Shown here: positions 7,264 through 16,249 of the stretch, piece by piece | Layout of the letters: each line of letters starts with the position of its first letter | How positions within the stretch are numbered: the first letter of the stretch is position 1 | NCBI GenBank assembly: GCA_020073385.1 | Contig: JAIQFH010000003.1 | Coordinates: 124,001-188,000 of the forward strand | Direction of reading: 5' to 3' | Source: Terriglobia bacterium | GTDB taxonomy: Bacteria > Acidobacteriota > Terriglobia > Terriglobales > Acidobacteriaceae | Length of the DNA: 64,000 nt | Translations under genes and position numbers: made by a program | The notes under the pieces: generated by a model | Told to the model about the DNA's origin: nothing | The model's input: only the letters and a program-made list of their open reading frames with translations | The model's database searches: none

Positions 7264-9126
7264 TCAGGGCAGCCCGAAGGTATAAATTGCGCTGCCCGCC
7301 GCGATGGCCACATATTCTCTTCCATCGACCGCAAACGCCATGGGCGCTGCATAGACGGCCCCGCCCATCTGAAAATGCCACAGCGGCTTGAGTGTGGCCG
7401 CGTCGAAAGCGATAAAGTTCCCTTCAGCGTCGCCGCTGAACACTAGGCCCCCGCCTGTCGACAGCACTCCCGACCAGGTCGGCGACGTGTGTTGAAACCT
7501 CTGCTTAGTCTCGCCAGTCGCTGGATCAATGGCCTTCAGGAATCCCAGATACGGTCTAGCCTCTTCCGACGGAAAGTACGCGCTGCCATAGAATGCGTGT
7601 CCAGCCTCATACGGCTGCGGCGCCGTGCTGAAGATGTCGCACTGATCGCGGGCCGTCACGTAGAACAATCCACTCTGCGGATCGTAGGTCGGAGCCATGA
7701 AGTTCGTCGTTCCGAGCGCACCGGGACAAACCGTGTGCCCTTCGAGCGTGGGTGAGGCGTTTTTGTTCGCGACCGGACGCCCCTCCGTGTCTTTCGAATC
7801 GCTCCAGGTCGTCTTGCCGTAGGGCGTCGCCGAGAGCAGCTTCCCGTTTGTGCGGTCGATGACATAGAAGTAGCCGTTGCGGTCGGCCTGCGCGATGAGT
7901 TTCTTGCCGCCGGCATCGATCAGCACGGGAACCTGGGTGGCATCCCAATCGTGCTCGTCATGTTTGGTGAACTGGAAATGCCAATTGAGTTTGCCGGTGT
8001 CGGCGTTTAGTGCGAGAAGGGAATTGCTATACAGATTGTCACCCGCGCGCCCTTCGCCTCGATTTGAAGGCGATGGATTTCCCGTCGGCCAGAAAAGCAG
8101 GTTCGTCGCCGGATCGTATGTGCCCGTGTTCCAGGCCGGAGCGCCGCCCACTTTCCACGACTCGCCTTCCCACGTGTCATGGCCGGGTTCGCCTGGACCG
8201 GGCACGGTGTAATAACGCCACTTGCGTGCGCCAGTCTCTGCATCGTAGGCGTCGATGAATCCGCGCACGCCGTATTCTCCGCCGGAAATGCCAATCACGA
8301 TTTCATTCTTCACCGCGAGGGGCGCAACCGTGAAGCTATGACCGGTTCGATAATCGGCCGCGGTCACGTCCCACACGACCGCGCCGGTTTTGGTGTCGAG
8401 CGCGATCACGTGCGCGTCCAGCGTTCCCAGAAAAACTTTGTCGCCAAGGATTGCCAACCCTCGATTCACGCGTCCGCAGCACGGACGAATGTCACCCGGG
8501 AGCTGCCGCTGATACATCCAGATGGGCCTGCCCGTGCGCGCATCCAGCGCAAAGGCGCGATCGTCCTGTGCGGTAGCGTAGAGAATCCCGTCCACGACCA
8601 GGGGAGTCGTCTCAAGCTTTCCCGTCGCTGCCGTTTGATATACCCACTTTGCCACCATGCTGTGCGCGTTGCCCGTGTTGATTTGCTCAAGCTTGCTGAA
8701 GCGCTGTCCGGAATAACTGCCGGAATAGGTCATCCAGTTCTGCGGTTCTTTCGTGGAATTGACCAGGCGTTCGAAGGTGACCTGGCCGTGGGCGGCAAAC
8801 GTCATAACCCAGACCAGGATGCCGCAGACCTGGATACGGTCCGCGACGATCTTTCCGGCTCTGGCCAACTCGTGGAAGAGATGCCCTTTCAGGGCCGCGT
8901 AAACACATCGACAATCGAAGGCCTTTAGGCCCCGTGGGATGCCGGGGCTAAAGCCCCCGAACTTGTTTGTGCTTTGACGCGGCGCTGAAGCGCCGCTCTT
9001 CCACGGTGGCGTCGACGCTTGTGCTAGTCCGCTCTTCCTCGGTTGCTCCAGTAGACAACCACTCGGTTGCTGCGGCAGACAACAGATCACGCCGTATTCC
9101 TTCAAGCGCAGAATCCGGGTGCTCAT
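7264..9126 (-). CDS. PQQ-binding beta-propeller / PQQ-dependent dehydrogenase-like protein (true start probably well downstream of 9126)
   Basis: WMTYSGSYSGQRFSKLEQINTGN, WEGESWKVGGAPAWNTGTYDPATNLLFWPTGNPSP, TWSGVLSTGGGLVFSGDAEGNFIAFDAATLKPLWHFQMGG. The first ~100 codons read through a repeat. Confidence 0.82.
   Translation of the reverse strand: MSTRILRLKEYGVICCLPQQPSGCLLEQPRKSGLAQASTPPWKSGASAPRQSTNKFGGFSPGIPRGLKAFDCRCVYAALKGHLFHELARAGKIVADRIQVCGILVWVMTFAAHGQVTFERLVNSTKEPQNWMTYSGSYSGQRFSKLEQINTGNAHSMVAKWVYQTAATGKLETTPLVVDGILYATAQDDRAFALDARTGRPIWMYQRQLPGDIRPCCGRVNRGLAILGDKVFLGTLDAHVIALDTKTGAVVWDVTAADYRTGHSFTVAPLAVKNEIVIGISGGEYGVRGFIDAYDAETGARKWRYYTVPGPGEPGHDTWEGESWKVGGAPAWNTGTYDPATNLLFWPTGNPSPSNRGEGRAGDNLYSNSLLALNADTGKLNWHFQFTKHDEHDWDATQVPVLIDAGGKKLIAQADRNGYFYVIDRTNGKLLSATPYGKTTWSDSKDTEGRPVANKNASPTLEGHTVCPGALGTTNFMAPTYDPQSGLFYVTARDQCDIFSTAPQPYEAGHAFYGSAYFPSEEARPYLGFLKAIDPATGETKQRFQHTSPTWSGVLSTGGGLVFSGDAEGNFIAFDAATLKPLWHFQMGGAVYAAPMAFAVDGREYVAIAAGSAIYTFGLP
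8920..9008 (-). repeat. Double-hairpin repeat (family B, copy 1)
   Basis: Minus strand: CCGTGGAAGAGCGGCGCTTCAGCGCCGCGT…GGGGGCTTTAGCCCCGGCATCCCACGGGG. Confidence 0.75.
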
Positions 9127-9971
9127 TTCGCCCCCACGCCGGCCAGGAAGGCCACGATGTCTTCCACTTCCTTATCGCTCAATACATCGGGGTCGTACTT
9201 CGGCATCGCCGACTCGCGGCTCTTCTTGAAGGATTTCAACTTGTCTTTCTGGAGCAGATGAATGTGCTCACCCGAATCCATAATCTGCACACTGAAGCTG
9301 TCTTCATTCAGGATCACGCCCTTAAGCTGTTTTCCATCTGCTGTGACCGCAATGACGCTTTCGTACTCCTGCGGGAACTCTTTGGTTGCTTCCGTCAGTC
9401 CCCAGGCAAGCCGACGGCTTGGATTGCGGATGGATTCGATCATCGCCTCACGGGTGCGCGATCCCCCTACACCGGTCAAATCCGGCCCCATCCTGCCGCC
9501 TTTGCCTTCGACCATGTGGCACATCGAACAATTCCCATCGCCGTAAAACAATGTCTTGCCGTGAACCGCATCGCCGGTCGTTTTGGTTGAGGCCGTCACT
9601 TCCTGACTGCGAATGTAGGTGATGATCTGCCAAATCTCCTCATCGGTCATGCCCACGCCCTGGCCATTCGTGCCGTTCGCGGGCATCGCGGTTCCGGGAA
9701 TGCCGTTGCTGATGATCTGAAACATGTCGGAGTCAGCGTGCGCATGCTTCTTCTGCGCTCGTGTCAGATCGGGGCCGCGACCCCCTCCGCGGGCGCCGAG
9801 TCCGTGACACAGAGCGCAATTGATGCGGAACTCGTACTCGCCGGCCTTTGCCGCCTTGGGATCACCGGCCAGCGGATTCTGACCTAACCCATTGGCCACG
9901 CATGCAAGAAACACCACTCCCACGACCCACATTCGTCCTGCCATGAATTTCCTCGGCTGAATTTGCCGCAT
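9123..9971 (-). CDS. c-type cytochrome with two CxxCH motifs
   Basis: INCALCHGLGARGGGRGPDLT and CSMCHMVEGKGGRMGPDLTGVG; stop overlaps the ORF start of the downstream PQQ protein. Confidence 0.87.
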   Translation of the reverse strand: MRQIQPRKFMAGRMWVVGVVFLACVANGLGQNPLAGDPKAAKAGEYEFRINCALCHGLGARGGGRGPDLTRAQKKHAHADSDMFQIISNGIPGTAMPANGTNGQGVGMTDEEIWQIITYIRSQEVTASTKTTGDAVHGKTLFYGDGNCSMCHMVEGKGGRMGPDLTGVGGSRTREAMIESIRNPSRRLAWGLTEATKEFPQEYESVIAVTADGKQLKGVILNEDSFSVQIMDSGEHIHLLQKDKLKSFKKSRESAMPKYDPDVLSDKEVEDIVAFLAGVGAK

Positions 9972-10160
9972 TCTACGCCATCAAGCCGGATTTGCAGCTT
10001 TGGAAATCTCGCCGGAAACAGGAACGGTTCCCGCCGGACATGTCCCGGGGGTATCTGCCGGTAGCAATTTTGCGTCTCTACACTGAAATCCTGTCCTCCA
10101 CCTGCCGATATTCCTGATGAAAGGAGAGCCTTTTCCTTAGGAGGCTAAGTTTCTGATCCT

Positions 10161-10823
10161 TCAGCCTTTCCAGTGGAAGGCCTGAGGCTGAGGGAGGCCC
10201 AGGTGAGCCAGCACGCGATAAGCAAACTCGCGAGCGAGTTCATCTAATGAAGCAGGGCGGTAGTAGAAAGCGGGGATCAAAGGAAAGATGGTCGCGCCGG
10301 CATCGGCGGCCCGGTACATGTTGCGGATGTGGATTTTGTTGAGGGGCGTCTCGCGCACGCAAAGCACCAGGGGACGCTTCTCTTTGAGCGTGACGTCGGC
10401 GGCACGTTCGATCAGTTGCGCGGCGACGCCGTTGGCGATGCGGGCCAGAGTGCCCACGCTGCACGGGATAACGACCATGGCATCAGCGGGATAGGAACCG
10501 CTGGCGACGTTGGCACCGATGTCAGCGTTCGATTGCACTTGAATTTTGCTCTTTGATGTTTTAGCGGACGAGCCGAGCACCTGGGCAACGAGATCGGATC
10601 TGCCTTTGAGGTCCAGTTCCTCGGCCATGACCCGCAACGCGCTGTCGGATGCGATGAAGTTTATGGTCTGAACGCGCTCATCGCGCTCGACGGCTAGCAG
10701 GAAGTGGCGAAGAAAGATAGCTCCACTCGCGCCAGTGGTCGCAACGATGAGATTTTTCGGCAGGTGATTGGGCACGGATGCCTCGAACTGAGGAGCATAG
10801 GTAGCGCACGAGGTAGAAGTCAA
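10161..10823 (-). CDS. ubiX: UbiX-family flavin prenyltransferase
   Basis: KNLIVATTGASGAIFLRHFLLAV; PADAMVVIPCSVGTLARIANGVAAQLIERAADVTLKEKRPLVLCVRETPLNKIHIRNM. Confidence 0.88.
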   Translation of the reverse strand: MTSTSCATYAPQFEASVPNHLPKNLIVATTGASGAIFLRHFLLAVERDERVQTINFIASDSALRVMAEELDLKGRSDLVAQVLGSSAKTSKSKIQVQSNADIGANVASGSYPADAMVVIPCSVGTLARIANGVAAQLIERAADVTLKEKRPLVLCVRETPLNKIHIRNMYRAADAGATIFPLIPAFYYRPASLDELAREFAYRVLAHLGLPQPQAFHWKG

Positions 10824-10861
10824 GACGAACGAGCTAGGAGCCAGAAGCTAGAAGCTGAATT

Positions 10862-12454
10862 ATGGCATCTACGGCCAACCTCCGGTCCCGTCGCAGCGCA
10901 GCGCAACTGCACGCGCTTGCCGGTGTAGAGCGCGAGATTCGCGCGCAGGACTCGAATGGCCGCCGGAAGTATCTTCGCGAGTTCAACAAATCATTCCGCA
11001 CCTATGAATCGGTTCTGACCAGCGAGGAAGTTCAAGCGACGTTAGGCTTGGCCGACGTGGTCCTGATCGGGGACTATCACGCTCTGTCGTCATCGCAGCG
11101 CTGTGCCGCTTCGCTAGTTGAACAACGGGCCCTGGCCGGAGATCGGCCAGTAGTGCTCGGCGTCGAGACCGTCTTTGCTCGCGACCAGCACATTCTCGAC
11201 GAATGGTGGCGGCGCGAGATTGATGAAGCCGAACTGCGGCAGCGCATCCGCTTCGATCTGGATTGGGGATACGACTGGGCTCCGTTTTACGATTTGCTGG
11301 TCAGTGCGCGTGATAACGCCGAGGCGCTGTACGGCCTGGATTGCATGCCGCGCGAGGACTTGCGCAAGATCGGCGCCCGCGATCGGCATGCCGCGTTGAA
11401 GATCGCAGAGATCAGGCAGAGGCATCCGAACGCTGTGGTCTACGTGCTCTTTGGCGAGTCGCATATGGCTCCAGGGCATCTGCCACGAGCAGTTCGCAAA
11501 CAGAATCCCGAAGCCAAGGTCGCGACCGTCCTGCAGAACGTAGATTCATTGTATTGGCGTGCTGCGGGAGAACGCGCAGATAAGATCGAGGCCGTTCGAG
11601 TCAAGGAAGACGTTCTCTGCGTATTCAACGCGACGCCGCTGGAGAAATACGAAAGCTACCGGCTGTTTCTCGATCAGTGGAGCCGATGCGACGAGAGCCC
11701 GGATTACGCCCCTACCATTTACAACTTGATCGACAGCCTTGCCAACTTCCTCGAGATCAACCGCTACTCGCCTCACAACGGTACCCAGCCGAAATTCCTA
11801 GTCGACATGTTGCCGGAAGTCTATGGCGGCTCATCGGCTGCGACGCTGGGGCGACTTCTTCTGCGCAAGGGTGTGAGCGAGGACGATCTGCGGAAGATGC
11901 TCGCCCGAGTGGAGGAGTGCGGCAGTACCTATCTGCCGCAGGTGAACGCCTTCTATGTTCGCGAATTCCAGATGATGCACGCCGCCGAGGATGCCACACG
12001 TTTTCTGCATCAGGCGTGCCAGGGCTTGCCGCAGCGGTTGAACGGCCACTCTGGAACAGAATCCGCGGTTGCTGACGAGCAGCCCGCACTGGACCGCTTT
12101 TATGCTCGCGTGATCGAGCACGCGATCGCGTACTTCGGTTCGCGCGTGCTGTATCCTTCTCGGCCTGCTGCGGTCACGGATAATGCTCCGCTGAAACGCG
12201 CGGGGATCGAAAAGATGGCCCAGGCGGCAAGTCGAAGTGAAGACAGTATCGAGCCCACAGCTCTGGAGCTTGGGCATCGCATCGGCAGTCAGATCTACGA
12301 CGCATATTTGTCCGGCAAGGTGCCTCTCAGAGGGCTCCGGCGGCTCTTCCTGGCGCATCTTGATGAACCGGGCATGGCACGCAAGGTGTGCGGTGCGATC
12401 GTTTCCAAACTCAAGTCGGTTTCCCGCCCGTTGGCTAGCGCGGCTCATGCTTGA
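10862..12454 (+). CDS. ChaN-like (haem-binding uptake / DUF399) family protein
   Basis: VVLIGDYHALSSSQRCAASLVEQRAL…VVLGVETVFARDQHILDEWW…VVYVLFGESHMAPGHLPRAV. Confidence 0.7.
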   Translation: MASTANLRSRRSAAQLHALAGVEREIRAQDSNGRRKYLREFNKSFRTYESVLTSEEVQATLGLADVVLIGDYHALSSSQRCAASLVEQRALAGDRPVVLGVETVFARDQHILDEWWRREIDEAELRQRIRFDLDWGYDWAPFYDLLVSARDNAEALYGLDCMPREDLRKIGARDRHAALKIAEIRQRHPNAVVYVLFGESHMAPGHLPRAVRKQNPEAKVATVLQNVDSLYWRAAGERADKIEAVRVKEDVLCVFNATPLEKYESYRLFLDQWSRCDESPDYAPTIYNLIDSLANFLEINRYSPHNGTQPKFLVDMLPEVYGGSSAATLGRLLLRKGVSEDDLRKMLARVEECGSTYLPQVNAFYVREFQMMHAAEDATRFLHQACQGLPQRLNGHSGTESAVADEQPALDRFYARVIEHAIAYFGSRVLYPSRPAAVTDNAPLKRAGIEKMAQAASRSEDSIEPTALELGHRIGSQIYDAYLSGKVPLRGLRRLFLAHLDEPGMARKVCGAIVSKLKSVSRPLASAAHA

Positions 12455-12588
12455 AGCGGTGAGCGATGAGCTGTGAGCAAACGGTCTTGCTCCATTAATT
12501 GATCGCCTCTTCCACCTTCCCGCTTCGCTCAATGCTAATCTAGGACTTCAGCTCGGCTGAATGCCGACTGCTGACTGCTGAGTGCCTC

Positions 12589-13338
12589 TTGAACGCCGAA
12601 TCCATCCGCCAACTTTTCCAACGGGTCCGCAACGGTGAAATTACTCCTGACGAGGCAGTCAACCGCCTGCGCCATCTGCCGTTTGAAGATCTCGGATTTG
12701 CGAAAGTCGATCATCACCGGGCGCTGCGCGCGGGAATGCCGGAGGTTATCCTGGGAGAAGGGAAGACTCCTGCGCAGGTCGCGGGCATTTTCGCGCGGCT
12801 TGCCAAGCACGGTGGGAATGTTCTCGCCACTCGCGTGAGCGATAAGCAATTCGCCGCGGTGAAGAAGAAAGTCCGCGGGGTCGAATATCGCGAACTTGCA
12901 CGAGCGATCGTGTTGCACAAGGATTCGACGAAATACGGCAAGGGAATGGTGGCTGTCGTTTCCGCTGGAACCAGCGACATTCCCGTTGCCGAAGAGGCCG
13001 TGGTCACGGCTGAAATGATGGGCAATGAAGTGCGACATTTCTACGACGTCGGCGTCGCCGGGATTCACCGCTTGCTCGCAAACCGCGAGGCGCTCACCAA
13101 GGCGCGTGTGGTGATTGTTTGTGCCGGAATGGAAGGAGCTCTACCCAGCGTCGTCGGAGGATTGGTCGGCGTTCCTGTGATCGCCGTTCCTACGAGCGTT
13201 GGCTACGGCGCGTCATTCAAGGGAATGGCTGCGCTGCTGGGCATGCTCAATTCATGCGCTTCGAACGTGAGCGTCGTCAATATCGATAACGGGTTTGGCG
13301 CAGGGTACGTTGCCTCGCTCATCAACCGCTTGTCTTGA
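12589..13338 (+). CDS. larB: Nickel pincer cofactor biosynthesis protein LarB (AIR-carboxylase-like)
   Basis: [33 protein letters not shown]…[41 protein letters not shown]…[31 protein letters not shown]-track start is TTG. Confidence 0.9.
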   Translation: MNAESIRQLFQRVRNGEITPDEAVNRLRHLPFEDLGFAKVDHHRALRAGMPEVILGEGKTPAQVAGIFARLAKHGGNVLATRVSDKQFAAVKKKVRGVEYRELARAIVLHKDSTKYGKGMVAVVSAGTSDIPVAEEAVVTAEMMGNEVRHFYDVGVAGIHRLLANREALTKARVVIVCAGMEGALPSVVGGLVGVPVIAVPTSVGYGASFKGMAALLGMLNSCASNVSVVNIDNGFGAGYVASLINRLS

Positions 13339-13356
13339 TCTGTCAAAGGAGTTGCA

Positions 13357-13776
13357 ATGCCCATCTCACTCTCTCCTGAAGTGCAACAGTTAATCGATCG
13401 CCCCAACTTTGCGCACCTTGCCACGCTGATGTCTGACAGTTCGCCGCAATCGGTGCCGGTGTGGATCGGGCGTGAGGGCGAGCACCTTGTCGTTTGCACC
13501 GGGGAAGGCTCGCTTAAAGCGAAGAACACGAAGCGTGATCCGCGCGTCGCGCTTTCGATCGTAGACTTCACCAATCCTTACGAAGAGGTTCAGATCCGGG
13601 GACAAGTCGTGGAGCGCCGCCCCGACTCGGATTTCAAATATATGGATGCCATCTCGCACAAGTACACGGGGAAGCAATTCCCGTTCCGCAGCCCCGAAGG
13701 CCGGGTCGCGCTGGTGATTGAAGTGGAGAAAGTGCGCTACACGAAGCTGCCGTTCGAGCACACGCCGCCGAAATGA
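13357..13776 (+). CDS. PPOX-class (pyridoxamine 5'-phosphate oxidase-like / F420-dependent) oxidoreductase
   Basis: NFAHLATLMSDSSPQSVPVWIGREGEHLVVCTGEGSLKAKNTKRDPRVALSI; SD AAAGGAG before ATG. Confidence 0.82.
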   Translation: MPISLSPEVQQLIDRPNFAHLATLMSDSSPQSVPVWIGREGEHLVVCTGEGSLKAKNTKRDPRVALSIVDFTNPYEEVQIRGQVVERRPDSDFKYMDAISHKYTGKQFPFRSPEGRVALVIEVEKVRYTKLPFEHTPPK

Positions 13777-13779
13777 AAA

Positions 13780-13801
13780 GGGCGCAGTTTTCACCGCGCC
13801 C
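13780..13801 (-). terminator. Intrinsic terminator for the BON-domain gene
   Basis: GGGCGC-N10-GCGCCC followed by TTTT on the minus strand. Confidence 0.6.
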
Positions 13802-13837
13802 TCGTCACCGCTACATCAACTTCAGTCTTCGGCTGCC

Positions 13838-14608
13838 TTAGCTCTTCGCCACCTGCAGTTTGTTCTCGACGCTAAACGCGCCGAACACGCCGCCGGCCCG
13901 GAGTCCCGCGATGTTCCTATCCATCGTGCTGTCGACAGAACCATACAGGGTTACATGTCCGTTGACGACGATGATGCGGATCGGACGTGCGGGATCTATG
14001 GCGTACTTGCTGAGCACGGAATCACCATAGATGGCACGCAGTGCTCGCAGGCGTACGCTGTCATCGAACGGCGATACCGGTTCGATCGAAACGTTGTCGA
14101 TGACGTCCTTCACGCCAGGCATGTTTGCGATCTCTGCCAGCGCTTCGTCGCGGCCCACGCCAGTGCGATCCTGTCCTTCCACCGTGACCACACCATCCTT
14201 CACGCCAATGGCGAAGTAGTCGAAGGTGCTGTCATAGCCCGTGCGGACATAAGTCAGCTTCTTCGCCAGCTTCTGCTCGAGCCGCGCGTCCGGAACGTTA
14301 GGGCCTGCGACCGTAATCAGATTACGAACTCCCTGGGAGTTCGAGGTCTTCCGCGCCAGCTTGGCCGCATCGAGCTTACGCTGATAAAGGTCCACGGTTC
14401 CGGTAAGAGTGACAATGCCATCCTCGACCGAAGCCTTTACATCGTTGTACTGACTCTTGGACGCCAGTTTCTGCGTCACCGCATTCTGAAGTTGAGTGTC
14501 ATAACGAGAGGCTGCTGCGCTGGTTTCAGCCATGAGGGTTGCACTCAGCAGCCCGACCGCCAGCAACGAACCCGCCAATTTCTTAAAACTTTGCTTTCTA
14601 GTCATCAT
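13838..14608 (-). CDS. BON-domain protein (secreted, multiple BON repeats)
   Basis: LQNAVTQKLASKSQYNDVKASVEDGIVTLTGTVDLYQRKLDAAKLA; second and third BON-like units; N-terminal signal; good SD (GGAGGTGACC). Confidence 0.85.
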   Translation of the reverse strand: MMTRKQSFKKLAGSLLAVGLLSATLMAETSAAASRYDTQLQNAVTQKLASKSQYNDVKASVEDGIVTLTGTVDLYQRKLDAAKLARKTSNSQGVRNLITVAGPNVPDARLEQKLAKKLTYVRTGYDSTFDYFAIGVKDGVVTVEGQDRTGVGRDEALAEIANMPGVKDVIDNVSIEPVSPFDDSVRLRALRAIYGDSVLSKYAIDPARPIRIIVVNGHVTLYGSVDSTMDRNIAGLRAGGVFGAFSVENKLQVAKS

Positions 14609-14642
14609 AAGGTCACCTCCTGACCCGTTGACAATTCTTTAC

Positions 14643-14664
14643 TAATTAACCATCTGGTTAATTA
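14643..14664. promoter_or_regulatory. Perfect 22-bp inverted repeat, operator-like, upstream of the BON-domain gene
   Basis: TAATTAACCA-TC-TGGTTAATTA. Confidence 0.7.
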
Positions 14665-14836
14665 TTTCGATGCGGAGGTGTCATTCGAAGATGCATGCGC
14701 GGGAGGCGGAAAGCAGGCGACAATTCAGTCAAAATTCGCAGGAAATACGCAACTTTTTGAACGATCCAGGGTTGAGGAAAGGCGGGGAGAAAACTGGACA
14801 CAGATTTCTCCCGCGTTCAAGAAACCGAACAAAAGT

Positions 14837-16033
14837 TTACTTCCCGACGCCCGACCACTCGGTCATCAGAACTGGCTGGCTGCTCTTGACGATGGTGGGA
14901 TACACGTTGTCGAAGCCCTTGTGGTCCGACGAGCTGTAATTCAGGATCAGCTTGGGCCCGAGCCCTGCATTCATCTCGTGAATCGACTCGATCGCAGAGA
15001 TGAACTTTTCTCGCGTCACATCTTTCCCGGCGCGCTTCAGTCCTTCAACCAGGACCATCGCATCCACAAATCCTTCAAGGCTGACAAATGTCGGCGCTTC
15101 TCCGGGCGAGTATCTCGCTAGGCATTTTCGATAAAGGGCGACGGTGGGGTAATCGATGCGGTCGTAAGGCGGCATCACCTGAGTGATGATGGTTCCTTCG
15201 GCATCCGATCCCGCCTCTTTGATGAACTCCTCTGTGCCAACAAAAGAGACGGTGAGGAATTGCGGCTTCCAGCCGTCGGAGTGCGCCTGCTTCACAATGG
15301 CGGCAGCCGGAGCGTAGGGGCCGGCGATGATGACGGCCTGCGGGTGTGCTGCCATTACTTCCTTCAGGCCGCCAGCAATGTCGACGCTGTTGCGGGTGAA
15401 CGTGCCCAGCCCCACTGGAGCAGCATTATGCTTCTGCAGTGCCAGCTTTACGCCATCCAGCACAGCTTTGCCGAATGGATCGTCCTGATAAATCACGCCG
15501 ATCTTGTGGATGTTCACTTCCCAGAGTTTGTCGACCTGCTCCCGAGTCTCGTCGTAGTACGAGGCGCGAACGTTGATGATTTCGTGTTTCAACGGTTCGT
15601 ACAGCAACTGCGCGCCGGTGAAGAGGCCTACCACTGGAATCTTTTCCTCTTGTGCCAAGGGCACATAGGCCTTGGCCGTGGGAGTGCCGACAAAGAATCC
15701 CAGGGCGAAGACTCCTTCCTTGGTCATGCGCTTGAAACAAGCGGGAGCACGGTCGGGGTCGTAGCTGTCATCAAAAGCCTGCAATTGAATCTTGCGGCCG
15801 AAGACTCCGCCGTCGTCGTTGATCATGTGGAGGTAGGCAGAGGCACCGAGCACAGTCTGGCGGCCAAGGAAGTGCGCCGGACCGTCCAATGCGGAGCACG
15901 ACCCGATCAATATGCTGTTATCGGTGACGCCCGGAGCTTCCGCCACCGCGGACGCCGCAAGTGCTGATGTGAGAAGCGCGAGCCCAATGCCGCGCAAAAA
16001 GGTGCATACCGCTCCCGTCCCAAGACGGCTCAT
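14837..16033 (-). CDS. ABC transporter substrate-binding protein, branched-chain amino acid (LivK-like) type
   Basis: ITDNSILIGSCSALDGPAHFLGRQTVLGASAYLHMINDDGGVFGRKIQLQAFDDSYDPDRA; signal peptide. Confidence 0.87.
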   Translation of the reverse strand: MSRLGTGAVCTFLRGIGLALLTSALAASAVAEAPGVTDNSILIGSCSALDGPAHFLGRQTVLGASAYLHMINDDGGVFGRKIQLQAFDDSYDPDRAPACFKRMTKEGVFALGFFVGTPTAKAYVPLAQEEKIPVVGLFTGAQLLYEPLKHEIINVRASYYDETREQVDKLWEVNIHKIGVIYQDDPFGKAVLDGVKLALQKHNAAPVGLGTFTRNSVDIAGGLKEVMAAHPQAVIIAGPYAPAAAIVKQAHSDGWKPQFLTVSFVGTEEFIKEAGSDAEGTIITQVMPPYDRIDYPTVALYRKCLARYSPGEAPTFVSLEGFVDAMVLVEGLKRAGKDVTREKFISAIESIHEMNAGLGPKLILNYSSSDHKGFDNVYPTIVKSSQPVLMTEWSGVGK

Positions 16034-16249
16034 GCCTATCTCCTCGTGCCAAGTATTTCCCCCGCACTGGGTTACACTCGCTGAGGTTCCAAGTTGTTAT
16101 GTGCGTGAGATCAGTTTGCTCATTGTGCCACGGAGAAGCGGTGCCCGCTCCACCTGCGCCTCACCAAAGTAACTAACGCCGTCCTGCATTGGGATGTCTC
16201 ATATCCGGATTACCCACGTAACTTTCTGGCGAGTACCTCGCGTTCTACC

